From NCBI GenBank assembly GCA_963824985.1, contig CAWGRQ010000024.1:248001-312000 (forward strand): a stretch of DNA of 64,000 nt, given 5' to 3'. The DNA comes from JAFNAG01 sp963824985. Lineage in GTDB: Bacteria; Acidobacteriota; UBA6911. Positions within the stretch are counted from its first letter, which is position 1. Every line of letters starts with the position of its first letter. The notes under the pieces were generated by a model. It saw only the letters and a list, made by a program, of their open reading frames with translations, had not been told where the DNA came from and ran no database searches. Both the position numbers and the translations under genes were made by a program. Positions 26,277 through 34,803 of the stretch are shown here, piece by piece.

Positions 26277-27518
26277 ATGACATCAAAGACGGTCGTAGTC
26301 CTTGGCGGTGGCGTCGGAGGGATGATCGCCGCCAATCGGTTGAGGGAGCGCCTGACTGCGGATCACCGCGTGGTGCTCGTGGAACGCGACGTCGATCACG
26401 CGTTCGCGCCTTCGTTTCTCTGGTTGATGACCGGCGACCGAAAACCCCATCAGGTGCGGCGCCCCGTGGCAGATCTGCTGCGTCGAGGGGTTGAATGCAT
26501 TCATGGCAACGTGGAAGCGCTCGACCTGACCAAGAGGAAAGTGTTCACGAGTGCCTGCGAAATCCCTTTCGACTACCTCATCGTGGCCGTAGGCGCGGAC
26601 CTGGCGCCGGATGCCGTTCCAGGTTTGGCGGAGGCTTCAGAAACATTCTACACGTTTGAGGGTGCCTCGCGACTCCACAATGCCTTGGCGGGCTTCGCCG
26701 GCGGCAGCATCGCGGTCGTGGTAGCTGCAATGCCATACAAGTGCCCCGGCGCGCCGCACGAAGGGGCTATGCTGATCGCCGATTATTTCCGCCGAAATCA
26801 GCGCCGGACGGGCATTGACATTCACCTCTACACCCCCGAACCGCAGCCGATGCCCGTGGCCGGGCCGCAACTGGGCGCGGCGGTTGTAGAGATGCTCGAA
26901 AGCAAGCAGGTCCGCTTCCGGCCTCTCCACACCCTGGCAGCCGTCGACCCGGCGGAGCGGGTCATGCGATTCCAACAAGGTAACACCGAGAGATACGACC
27001 TGCTCGTAGCCATTCCACCGCATCGTGCGCCGCGCCTGGTGCGGGAGGCGGGTTTAACCAATGCCGCGGGTTGGGTGCCGGTGAATCCCCAGACGCTCGC
27101 AACGGAACATGTCGGCGTGTTTGCGCTTGGAGATGTAACCGCAATTCCTATCCCGGGGCGCTGGAAGCCGGATGTCCCCCTGATGCTGCCGAAAGCCGGC
27201 GTTTTCGCTCACGTGCAGGCTGAGGTAGTGGTGGCTCGGATTTCCGCTGAAATCGAAGGCCGGAAGCCCGATGCGACTTTCTGCGGCGACGGGTACTGCA
27301 TGCTGGAAACGGGTGAGGACCTGGCAGGATTTGCCTTCGGGAACTTCTTTGCCGAGCCATCGCCTCAGGTTAAGCTGCGGCAAATCGGCAAGGCCTGGCA
27401 TATCGGGAAAGTGTTGTTCGAGCGCTATTGGCTCTCGCCGCCGGGCTGGAGGCGGGCGACATACGGAGCCATGTTGAAGATGGGCGGCAGGCTATACGGC
27501 ATTCCCATCGCTGTCTGA
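26277..27518 (+). CDS. sulfide:quinone reductase-type FAD oxidoreductase
   Basis: SQR-type enzymes oxidise sulfide, pass electrons to quinone, and release polysulfide or persulfide. The 413-residue protein has the N-terminal FAD-binding VVLGGGVGGM, the second flavin motif VAVGADLAP, and a distal GVFALGDVTAI. Cys156 (PYKCPGAP) and a later pair (FCGDGYC, about residues 336-341) match the positions of the redox cysteines in SQR. The C-terminus has moderate amphipathic helices that could mediate membrane contact. GGAGA lies 11 bases before ATG 26277. It is intact and 14 bases after the desulfurase stop. Confidence 0.85.
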   Translation: MTSKTVVVLGGGVGGMIAANRLRERLTADHRVVLVERDVDHAFAPSFLWLMTGDRKPHQVRRPVADLLRRGVECIHGNVEALDLTKRKVFTSACEIPFDYLIVAVGADLAPDAVPGLAEASETFYTFEGASRLHNALAGFAGGSIAVVVAAMPYKCPGAPHEGAMLIADYFRRNQRRTGIDIHLYTPEPQPMPVAGPQLGAAVVEMLESKQVRFRPLHTLAAVDPAERVMRFQQGNTERYDLLVAIPPHRAPRLVREAGLTNAAGWVPVNPQTLATEHVGVFALGDVTAIPIPGRWKPDVPLMLPKAGVFAHVQAEVVVARISAEIEGRKPDATFCGDGYCMLETGEDLAGFAFGNFFAEPSPQVKLRQIGKAWHIGKVLFERYWLSPPGWRRATYGAMLKMGGRLYGIPIAV

Positions 27519-27545
27519 ATAAGCGGAGTTTCAAAGGAAACACCC

Positions 27546-27896
27546 ATGCAATATTTGATGATTTTGAACGACGCACCATACGGCTCGGAACGCAGCTACA
27601 ACGGTCTCCGGTTAGCGACCTCCCTTGCCAAATCGGAGGGAACCGGCGTTTCGGTTTTCTTGATCGGAGACGCTGCCTCCTGCGCAGTCACCGGGCAGAC
27701 GACTCCCAACGGCTACTACAACATCGAACGAATGCTGAAGCTTCTGGCGGCCAAGGGAGCACAGGTTGGGGTATGCGGCTCCTGCATGGATGCTCGTGGC
27801 ATCAAACCGGAGATGCTGGCCGAGGGAGCGCATCGCGGCTCGATGGACGAACTTACCGGCTGGACCGTGGCAGCCGACAAGGTCCTCGTGTTCTGA
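27546..27896 (+). CDS. DsrE/YchN-like sulfur-relay protein
   Basis: DsrE-fold proteins carry sulfur as a persulfide on a cysteine. The 116-residue product has the family start (YLMILNDAPYGSERSYNGLR), a second strand-loop (VFLIGDAASCAV) and a cysteine motif VCGSCMDARG, where one of the two cysteines probably takes the sulfane sulfur. It is encoded 28 bases after the SQR gene, so sulfur released by SQR could be passed to it and then to rhodanese or thiol acceptors. The exact acceptor is unknown. Confidence 0.87.
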   Translation: MQYLMILNDAPYGSERSYNGLRLATSLAKSEGTGVSVFLIGDAASCAVTGQTTPNGYYNIERMLKLLAAKGAQVGVCGSCMDARGIKPEMLAEGAHRGSMDELTGWTVAADKVLVF

Positions 27897-27927
27897 CGCC
27901 GATCCCGGCTGAGTCGCCCGGAGCGCT

Positions 27928-28608
27928 ATGAACATCACCCCGCAGACCTACGCCCGATGGAGAGAAACTGCCCTCGGCACTCTCACCGAGCAACTGGAAC
28001 AGAGAGCCATCTTTTCACTCGTCGGTGATCCCAGCGGATTGACAGTCCTGGACGTCGGATGCGGTGACGGAGTCTATGCCGTCGCGGTATCGCAAAGAGG
28101 CGGCAAGGTCTTTGGCCTGGATCGGTCGTTGCCCATGTTGGAGGCAGCGCGGACGAGGACAATCTCATCGGGCGCTTGCGTCAGGTGGTGCCAGGGTGCG
28201 GCCCAATCCTTGCCCTTTCTCGACGCCTCGTTTGACCTGGTCCTCGCGGTCACGGCGCTGTGCTGGATTCCAGAACCGGTCGTGGCTCTCAAGGAGATGA
28301 ACCGGGTACTTCGCCCGGGCGGAGCTGTAATCGTTGGAGAACTTGGGCGCTGGAGTCTCTGGGCCCTTGCGAGAAGATTCCGGGGCTGGCTGGGCGCCGG
28401 CACCTGGAAGAGAGCTCATTTTTGGACCGCCAGGGAACTCCGTGAGATCCTCGCAAATGCCGGACTACGAGTGAGCGACATTCGCAGCGCGGTGTATTAT
28501 CCACCGTCCGAGATTCTAGCCAGGCTGATGGGTTACATCGAGAGAGCCTCTGCCCGCTTTGGTCAATACGGAGCGGCGTTCATTTCCGTGAGGGCCACAA
28601 AGAAATAG
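27928..28608 (+). CDS. class I SAM-dependent methyltransferase
   Basis: The 226-residue protein has the SAM-binding motif LTVLDVGCGDGVYA, an acidic loop FGLDRSLPM, and the post-motif FDLVLAVTALCWIPEP, typical of small-molecule methyltransferases (Methyltransf_11). There is no DNA or protein substrate domain. It starts 32 bases after dsrE and is probably co-transcribed. In this context it might methylate sulfide or another thiol/metalloid, but that is inference; the substrate cannot be read from sequence. Confidence 0.82.
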   Translation: MNITPQTYARWRETALGTLTEQLEQRAIFSLVGDPSGLTVLDVGCGDGVYAVAVSQRGGKVFGLDRSLPMLEAARTRTISSGACVRWCQGAAQSLPFLDASFDLVLAVTALCWIPEPVVALKEMNRVLRPGGAVIVGELGRWSLWALARRFRGWLGAGTWKRAHFWTARELREILANAGLRVSDIRSAVYYPPSEILARLMGYIERASARFGQYGAAFISVRATKK

Positions 28609-28679
28609 CCGCCCGCGAGGAGGCGAATTACTCTACCAATTTCCATCGCAGAATCGGCAAGAATTTCGTAGAGGGCACA

Positions 28680-29387
28680 TCAGCCCGCGCGGCCCGCGTT
28701 GCGCAATACGTCGGACATTTTCGTGGCGACGTCCTCGGAAAGGCCGCTCATGCGGAGCCGCCCGGCAGCGCGCTCGACGTCATAACGTACGCGTTTCAGC
28801 TGCACGTCACCATCCTGCCAGACTGCATAGCACCCCCGCGGGTCACCGTCCACGGGCATGCCCAGGCTCCCCGGATTGACGATCGTGAGGCGGCCCACGC
28901 GGCGCCGGAACGGCTTGTGCGTATGCCCGAGGAAGAGCCACTCCTCTTTGTCCGCCAGGTCCCCCACCGCCGCACGCCACTCTGATTCGGCGGCTTCGCC
29001 GCTGAGGTATTCATAGAGGGGATCGCGCGGCGTGGCGTGTACCAGGTGAAAACAGTCGCTTTCTGCCTCGAGCGTGAGATTCATCGCCAGATTGCGCAGG
29101 TAACTCACGGAATCCCGGCTGAGCATGGGGCGGAAATGAGCGCGGGTGGCGACGGAGAGTGCATAGGAAACCGGGGAACTTCGGCAATCCGCGCCAGTCG
29201 CCATCGCGAAGTCATGATTGCCGCTGACAGCGCCGGGATTGCGATCGCGCACCCAGCGAACCACCTCTTCAGGGGCGGCGCCGTAATCGACGAGATCCCC
29301 AAGCACGAGCAAGCGATCGTAGGATTCGTCCACCGCTTCGAGGGCGTCGATATTGGCATGAATATCGGTGAGGATCAGCCAGCGCAT
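28680..29387 (-). CDS. metallophosphoesterase, YfcE/MJ0936 type
   Basis: A two-metal phosphodiesterase-type protein of 235 residues. It carries all five motif blocks: LTDIHANIDAL (Asp8, His10), LGDLVDYG, SGNHDF, VHATPRD and LGHTHKPF. The C-terminal helix pair is short. The ATG at 29387 has GGAGGTGA at 8 bases. It is monocistronic and converges with the methyltransferase, 70 bases apart. Family members act on phosphodiesters such as cAMP or DNA analogues in vitro; the physiological substrate is not known here. Confidence 0.9.
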   Translation of the reverse strand: MRWLILTDIHANIDALEAVDESYDRLLVLGDLVDYGAAPEEVVRWVRDRNPGAVSGNHDFAMATGADCRSSPVSYALSVATRAHFRPMLSRDSVSYLRNLAMNLTLEAESDCFHLVHATPRDPLYEYLSGEAAESEWRAAVGDLADKEEWLFLGHTHKPFRRRVGRLTIVNPGSLGMPVDGDPRGCYAVWQDGDVQLKRVRYDVERAAGRLRMSGLSEDVATKMSDVLRNAGRAG

Positions 29388-29475
29388 CGGAGGCTCACCT
29401 CCTGAACGCAGAGAGCGGATGGTTGAAAGCGGCTGACGGCCGGCAAGCCATTCCTTTCTTCATGAACAAATCAGG

Positions 29476-31170
29476 CTAGCGGATCTGCTGCACCGTTACC
29501 TGCCCGCTTCCCGGGTCGCCGCGAACCCGGAAAAGATGATCCGCTTCAACCGAAAAGGCGGAGGATACTTCCTTGCCTGCATATGGGCCCGAAACCCAGC
29601 GGAAGACCACCTGGTGCTCGCCGGCGGCGATTTTCGGAATCTGCGCGGGATAAGGAGTCGGCAACTTCCTTCCGTCCAACTCGATTTCACACCCCTCGTA
29701 AGCATTGTTGGGCACTTCGATGTAGGCGCCGCCCAGGCCTGGAATGGGAATGGAAACCGTCTCATCGGGCTTCAAACGGACGGCAGCCGGCTTCTGATCG
29801 AGATACATTTCCTCGCTGACCAGGCGGAAGCGGTGCTGACCGGCGGAAACCGGCAATGATTGCGTGGAAGTCAGATCCCGCAGCTTGCGCGTGCCGTCGT
29901 AAACCGTCACCGGATAAACAATGCCGGAGAACTCGAAGCTCACTTCCGCCCGGGCCGGCTTCTCGATCACGGGAGCCTCTTTCACCGGAGCCTGCGCCGG
30001 TTCGGTCACGGCAGCGGCTGCTTTGGCCGGCGGCTGAGCCTGCGTCGATTCGGGGACCGGCGAGACCTGCCCCGCTTTCCGCTCCGGGGTTGAGGCGCCC
30101 GGTTGCGTGGCTGCGGGCGGTGGCCCTCCGGCAGCTGGTCTGGAAGCCGATGCCGGATCGACGGCACCCGGCTCACCCGCCACGGGGATCGGGGGTACCG
30201 GAGTCAAGTAGTGCCGATAGACATAGTAGCCGCCGATCCCGACGGCGATCACGAGAAAGGCGGCAAGCGTCGCCAGCGCGAATCGGCGTCCGCTGCGGGG
30301 CTTTTCCGGAGCCGCTACGGGAATCGCCCGGGTCCCGGCCGCATTGGCGGGCAGCGACGTATAGTTTTTCAAATCCTCAATCAGCTCGGCACAACTCTGA
30401 TACCGCTGGGCGGGATCCTTCGCCAGCATGCGGCTGACGATCTGGTCGAATGAAGGGTGAAGGGTCACATTCAGCTGCCGGGGCGGAACCGGATCTTCGT
30501 GCAGGATCTTGTACAGGATCGTCGTCGGGTTCGCCCCCGCAAACGGTTTTTCTCCGGTGAGCATTTCGTAGAAAATGACCCCCAGAGAAAAAATGTCCGA
30601 CCGGCCGTCCAGGGTCTGGCCCATGGCCTGTTCCGGCGACATATATGCGGGCGTGCCCATGATGGCGCCCGTCTGGGTGAGGTTGGCCGTGGAAATCTTT
30701 GCGATGCCGAAGTCGGCGATCTTCGCCTTCATATCCGAGGTCAGGAGAATGTTCCCCGGCTTGATATCCCTGTGGATAATGCCGCGCGCGGTCGCGTATT
30801 CGAGCCCGGCGGCAATCTGCTCGATAATGGATACCGTTTCCGGCACCGGAGGCACGGGATTCCTCGCCATCCATTCCTGCAGGGTTTCGCCTTCCACAAA
30901 CTCCATTGCAATATACGCGACGTTGTCTTCCTCGCCGATATCGTAAATGGTGACGATGTTCGTGTGACTGAGGTTCCCCGCGGACTGGGCCTCCCGATAC
31001 AGCCGCTGCCGGAGTTCCGTCTGCTCCAGGCCGATGCCCGAATCGAACCGAATAGTCTTGATGGCAACTACCCGCCCGATCAGAGGATCGACGGCTTTGT
31101 ACACGACCGCCATCGCCCCAGCCCCAAGCTCATGTTCGACTTCATACCTGCCGATACGCTTTTTGGTCAT
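29476..31170 (-). CDS. transmembrane Ser/Thr protein kinase with PEGA-like C-terminus
   Basis: A Hanks-type kinase of 564 residues. The catalytic domain (about residues 8-270) has LGAGAMAVVYK, VAIKTIR, HRDIKPGN, ADFGIAK and the SPEQAMGQ activation region. A membrane helix follows (about residues 296-320), then a Pro/Ala/Gln-rich periplasmic linker and a C-terminal domain with PGLGGAYIEVPNNAYEGCEI and IAAGEHQVVFRW, resembling PEGA. ATG 31170 was chosen; ATG 31221 in the same frame adds 17 residues. It is divergent from the CsgG-like gene. The stop codon lies in a half-copy of repeat B. It probably senses an extracytoplasmic signal and phosphorylates cytoplasmic targets. Confidence 0.9.
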   Translation of the reverse strand: MTKKRIGRYEVEHELGAGAMAVVYKAVDPLIGRVVAIKTIRFDSGIGLEQTELRQRLYREAQSAGNLSHTNIVTIYDIGEEDNVAYIAMEFVEGETLQEWMARNPVPPVPETVSIIEQIAAGLEYATARGIIHRDIKPGNILLTSDMKAKIADFGIAKISTANLTQTGAIMGTPAYMSPEQAMGQTLDGRSDIFSLGVIFYEMLTGEKPFAGANPTTILYKILHEDPVPPRQLNVTLHPSFDQIVSRMLAKDPAQRYQSCAELIEDLKNYTSLPANAAGTRAIPVAAPEKPRSGRRFALATLAAFLVIAVGIGGYYVYRHYLTPVPPIPVAGEPGAVDPASASRPAAGGPPPAATQPGASTPERKAGQVSPVPESTQAQPPAKAAAAVTEPAQAPVKEAPVIEKPARAEVSFEFSGIVYPVTVYDGTRKLRDLTSTQSLPVSAGQHRFRLVSEEMYLDQKPAAVRLKPDETVSIPIPGLGGAYIEVPNNAYEGCEIELDGRKLPTPYPAQIPKIAAGEHQVVFRWVSGPYAGKEVSSAFSVEADHLFRVRGDPGSGQVTVQQIR

Positions 31171-31379
31171 GGGACCGGAATCCTCTCTTGATCTTCGTAT
31201 GCCGCCGGGAAGGCGCCCCATACCCAGAAGTGCATTCTAATTCAGGAAGATGGCGTTCCACAAGCATCCGGAATTGAAATTCCACCATGAGAGCCCTAAA
31301 CTTACGATATACTTTTTTCGGGTGCCATGATTGACAATCGGGTTAAACACTCTGACGCCAAAATGAATTGGAGGAAAGC

Positions 31380-32345
31380 ATGAAACTGCATCGCCTGGCG
31401 GGGTTGTTCCTTTTGCTTGTTCTCACCGGTTTCGTTTCCTCCCCGGAAGCCCAGCAAAAGAAAAGGGTAGCGCTCATGGATTTCGATTTTGGAACCGTGC
31501 AGCACTGGTGGTCCGGCAACTGGGATATCGGCAAAGGGATCGCGGACATCATCGTGACCGACCTGGTGAAAGACGGCACCTTTTCGGTGGTCGAGCGCAA
31601 GAAACTGGACGCCATTCTGCAAGAGCAGAATTTCTCAAACTCGGACCGGGCCAATCCGACCAGCGCCGCCAAGATCGGCAAGGTGCTCGGTGTGAACGCG
31701 ATCATCGTCGGATCGATCACACAGTTCGGTCTGGAGGACAAATCGCTGAATGTCGGCGGCATGCTCGGCACCCTGGGCGGATTCGGGGGCGGCAAGATCG
31801 GGACCAAGCAGGGGAAGGCCAACGTCGTTATTGACGCTCGCCTCGTGGACGTCAACACGGGCGAAATTCTGGCCGTGGCTTCCGGCAAGGGAACATCCAA
31901 GAGATCCGGCCTCCTGTTGGGTGGGGGCGGGGGTGGCGGCGGCGGATACGGCGGCGGCGGCATTGACATGGGGAGCAGCAACTTCCAGGACACCATCCTC
32001 GGTGAAGCTACGAGAGAGGCGGTTCAGTCTCTGACGACGCAACTGATCGGGCAGGCTGGGAAAGTCGAAGCGACGACCATTTCCATCGAAGGATTGGTCG
32101 CGGACGCCACGGGTGATACCGTCATCATCAATGTCGGCAAGAGCTCCGGTGTCAGCGTGGGCATGAAGCTGTCCGTCGAGCGGGTTTCGCGCGAGGTGAA
32201 GGATCCCGCCAGCGGAAAGGTATTGCGAAAAATAACGAGCCCGGTCGGGGAAATCCAGATTACAGAAGTCGACGAGGGTTCGGCGGTGGCCAAAGTTCTC
32301 TCCGGCCAGGGCTTCAAGGTTGGAGACATGGTCAAGAACAAGTAG
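31380..32345 (+). CDS. CsgG-like exported protein
   Basis: The 321-residue product has a signal peptide (FLLLVLTGFVSSPEAQQ) but no lipobox cysteine. The next 170 residues match the CsgG/LPP20-type domain: VALMDFDFGT, DIIVTDLVKDGTFSVVER, LDAILQEQNF, AIIVGSITQFG and DARLVDVNTGEIL. A Gly/Tyr-rich loop (31918-31966) follows, and the C-terminus has a small beta domain (GDTVIINVGKSSGVSVGMKL) like that of FlgT. Such proteins form or help outer-membrane pores, or bind outer-membrane partners. GGAGG lies 5 bases before ATG 31380. It is followed 35 bases later by a kinase gene, so they are probably one operon. Confidence 0.82.
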   Translation: MKLHRLAGLFLLLVLTGFVSSPEAQQKKRVALMDFDFGTVQHWWSGNWDIGKGIADIIVTDLVKDGTFSVVERKKLDAILQEQNFSNSDRANPTSAAKIGKVLGVNAIIVGSITQFGLEDKSLNVGGMLGTLGGFGGGKIGTKQGKANVVIDARLVDVNTGEILAVASGKGTSKRSGLLLGGGGGGGGGYGGGGIDMGSSNFQDTILGEATREAVQSLTTQLIGQAGKVEATTISIEGLVADATGDTVIINVGKSSGVSVGMKLSVERVSREVKDPASGKVLRKITSPVGEIQITEVDEGSAVAKVLSGQGFKVGDMVKNK

Positions 32346-32380
32346 GCAGCGACCTCGCTCACAACCGGAAGGGGGCACCC

Positions 32381-34303
32381 ATGATCGGCGAGCTGATCGG
32401 ACACCACCGCATTCTGGCTCAAATCGGACAGGGGGGGATGGGCACCGTCTATCAGGCCGAGGACACCCGGCTGGGACGCAAGGTTGCGATCAAGATCCTG
32501 AATCCGTCCCTGCTCGTCCAGGGGGGCATTGAACTGGAGCGGTTCCAATCCGAGGCAAAGGTTCAGGCCAGCCTGAATCACGCCAACGTCGTCACTCTCT
32601 TTGCGTTCGAACCTTACCAGGACTCCTATTGCATGATCATGGAGTACGTGGAGGGGAGGACGCTGGCGGATCTGATCCGCTCCACCGGCCCCCTTCCCTC
32701 TCATGTCGTTGTCATGATCGCCAAACAGGTGTTGGACGGGCTCGCCGCGGCACACCGGCAGGGGGTGGTTCACCGCGATCTGAAGCCCTCCAACATCATG
32801 CTGACCGCCCAAGGCACGGCGAAGGTGATGGATTTCGGCATCGCCAAGGTGGATGGCGGGAAAAGCCTGACCGCGACCGGCGCTCTGGTCGGCACCGTAT
32901 CCTATATGTCACCCGAGCAGGTGCGCGGGGAGCCGCTGGACGCACGCTCGGACCTGTATTCCTTCGGGATCATTCTCTTCGAACTCCTGACCGGTCGCGT
33001 CCCCTTTAAGGAGGAGAGTGATTTTTCCGTCATGATCCACCACGTCCAGACGCCGCCGCCGCCGCTGACGCAGCTGCTTCCGGACATCCCCTCGGAGCTG
33101 GAGGATCTGGTGCTTCGTTGCCTGCACAAACAGCCGGCGGAGCGTTTTCAGAGCGCGGCTGAGATTCGTGCGGTTCTGGAAAGTTACGAGGAGCGGGAGC
33201 GCGCCTTGGGCCGCGCCGAACTTTACACTCGCGGTGTCCTGGCGCAATGGCTGGCCGCCCCCGCCCGGGCGCCATCGGCCGCCACGGCCTCCGCGATCCT
33301 CCCGGCACCCTCCATCGGGGCACAGGGCGGGCCACCCCAACAGGCGGCGGCGCTGTTCGGCCCGGATCCGTCGGGGGCACGTTCGATTCCGTCCGGTCCG
33401 GCGCCCGCCACGCCGACGCCCACCCGCGGCAAAGGGGTTCTGATAGCAGCAGTCGCCGTCATGATCCTGGCGGCAGGAACCGCGTTAACCTATTTCGTGA
33501 TGAACCGGCCCGCCGCCTTTCAGTTTGCCGTGAAGTCGGGCGAACCGGCCGCGCCGCAGGCTCAGGCCTCGGCGGCGTTAACGGTTCCGGAAACGGCACC
33601 GGCGGCGACGGGGCAGCCCCCTGCGCAGTCCACCCCACAGGTGTCCGCGAACGCAATGGCCCAGGCTCCCGCCTCTCCGCCAGTCGCCGGAACCGCCAGC
33701 GCATTAACGGTGCCTGCGGTCGAAAAATATGCTGCCCCTGCTCGTAAGGTGCCGGCCCGGCCGGTGCGCGCTGATCCTCCGGCTGCCGGCGCGGCTGCTC
33801 CCAAATCAACGACCGCCGCCGGGCAGACTGCGGCCCAGGTGGATCCCGTACAGACTCAATCCGCAGGCGGTTTCCTGATTTTCGTAGATCTGGACCCTTC
33901 CAGTGAAAGACTGCCCCTGGCTGCGGCTCAATCCCGGGTAGCAGAAATCCTACGCGAGGCCGGCTGCCAGGTTGTGTCCTCCGGAATCGTGAGCACCAAC
34001 GTAAGGGCGGCTCTGGATCGCAATGATCTCGCGGCAGTGCGCAGCCAGGGAGTCGGGTATGTGGTCCTGGGGACGGCGCACGCTTCCCTGGAGCCGCAGA
34101 CGGCTTACGGCAGCACCTATTATGTCGGTCAGGCCACCATGGCATTCGAACTGGTGCGCATGTCGGATGGAAAGATCGCCGCCACCGGAAGCAGCGATGC
34201 CAGGAGCAAGGGCTCGGCGAATGCGCAGGCTTCTCTGAATAACGCCCTTATGACCGCAACCTCCGACGCCGCCCGCGAATTAATGCGCAACTTCAAGCAA
34301 TAA
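32381..34303 (+). CDS. transmembrane Ser/Thr protein kinase with CsgG-like periplasmic domain
   Basis: A 640-residue Hanks-type kinase. The catalytic domain has IGQGGMGTVYQAED, VAIKILN, HRDLKPSNIML, MDFGIAK and SPEQVRGEPLDARSD. A membrane helix lies at about residues 352-374, followed by a long Ala/Pro/Thr-rich linker. The C-terminal domain (from about residue 500) has FLIFVDLDPSSERLPLAA, VRAALDRNDLAAVRSQGVGY and FELVRMSDGKIAATGSSD, a pattern that resembles the ligand-binding part of CsgG/LPP20-like proteins, as in the gene immediately upstream. It could sense the same envelope component that the CsgG-like protein binds. Assignment of that last domain is tentative. Confidence 0.9.
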   Translation: MIGELIGHHRILAQIGQGGMGTVYQAEDTRLGRKVAIKILNPSLLVQGGIELERFQSEAKVQASLNHANVVTLFAFEPYQDSYCMIMEYVEGRTLADLIRSTGPLPSHVVVMIAKQVLDGLAAAHRQGVVHRDLKPSNIMLTAQGTAKVMDFGIAKVDGGKSLTATGALVGTVSYMSPEQVRGEPLDARSDLYSFGIILFELLTGRVPFKEESDFSVMIHHVQTPPPPLTQLLPDIPSELEDLVLRCLHKQPAERFQSAAEIRAVLESYEERERALGRAELYTRGVLAQWLAAPARAPSAATASAILPAPSIGAQGGPPQQAAALFGPDPSGARSIPSGPAPATPTPTRGKGVLIAAVAVMILAAGTALTYFVMNRPAAFQFAVKSGEPAAPQAQASAALTVPETAPAATGQPPAQSTPQVSANAMAQAPASPPVAGTASALTVPAVEKYAAPARKVPARPVRADPPAAGAAAPKSTTAAGQTAAQVDPVQTQSAGGFLIFVDLDPSSERLPLAAAQSRVAEILREAGCQVVSSGIVSTNVRAALDRNDLAAVRSQGVGYVVLGTAHASLEPQTAYGSTYYVGQATMAFELVRMSDGKIAATGSSDARSKGSANAQASLNNALMTATSDAARELMRNFKQ

Positions 34304-34316
34304 TCCACGGGCCTTT

Positions 34317-34516
34317 GGCGCACCCGCGTGCATGAAAAGGTTACGCCTCTCTGGTTGGCAATTGTCGGGATCGGAATTGCAATCGCTATCGGCTTTTTCG
34401 AACTGCGAAGGCCGATTGGGACCGCAATTGCGATTCCGACCCCGAAGGTTGTCGCCTTTTCCGCTATTTTCGGAGCAGCTCCTCATGCGCCATGGCGCAC
34501 CCTGTGACGCATGAAA
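34317..34516. repeat. dispersed repeat family A, copy A3 (rearranged)
   Basis: The unit carries the family A edge GTG(A)CGCATGAAAA at both ends (34318-34340 and 34480-34516), with a self-complementary centre (ATCGGAATTGCAATCG ... CGCAATTGCGATTCCG) and TTTTCGGAGCAG near 34460. Relative to copies A1 and A2 the blocks are in a different order. It follows the kinase stop by 14 bases and is non-coding. Confidence 0.55.
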
Positions 34517-34541
34517 ATATTAAGCTCCCATCGCCCTTTCA

Positions 34542-34734
34542 CTGTGCCGCCCTTTCAGGGCTCTGGCCAGGTTGATCCCCTGTCCCCAGGGCTCACGCCC
34601 TGGGCTTTGCTGCACCACCCCTTCGGGGTTTTCCCATGGGCGAGATGCTCAGCCCTGAAGGGCGTAATAGCACAGCCCAGGGCGTAAGCCCTGGGCTGAG
34701 GTGCCAAGATCTCCAGCCCTGAAGGGCGGCACAG
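34542..34734. repeat. inverted-repeat element E
   Basis: CTGTGCCGCCCTTTCAGGGC (from 34542) and the complement of 34715-34734 match apart from one extra T. The 193-bp interior contains two more GCCCTGAAGGGC-type hairpins and the inverted pair CCAGGGCTCACGCCCTGG / CCCAGGGCGTAAGCCCTGGG. It is non-coding and lies between the kinase and PP2C genes, so it may also serve to end both convergent transcripts. Confidence 0.6.
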
Positions 34735-34803
34735 AAACAGATCGGTTGATCGGCACCGGAATTGGCTCCATTTTCGGAGCAGAGTCCGGCGGCCGGACTC
34801 GCG

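Noticed and set aside
31918..31966. GGC-rich tandem-looking sequence
   Set aside because: It encodes a glycine/tyrosine-rich linker inside the CsgG-like protein, not a separate repeat element.
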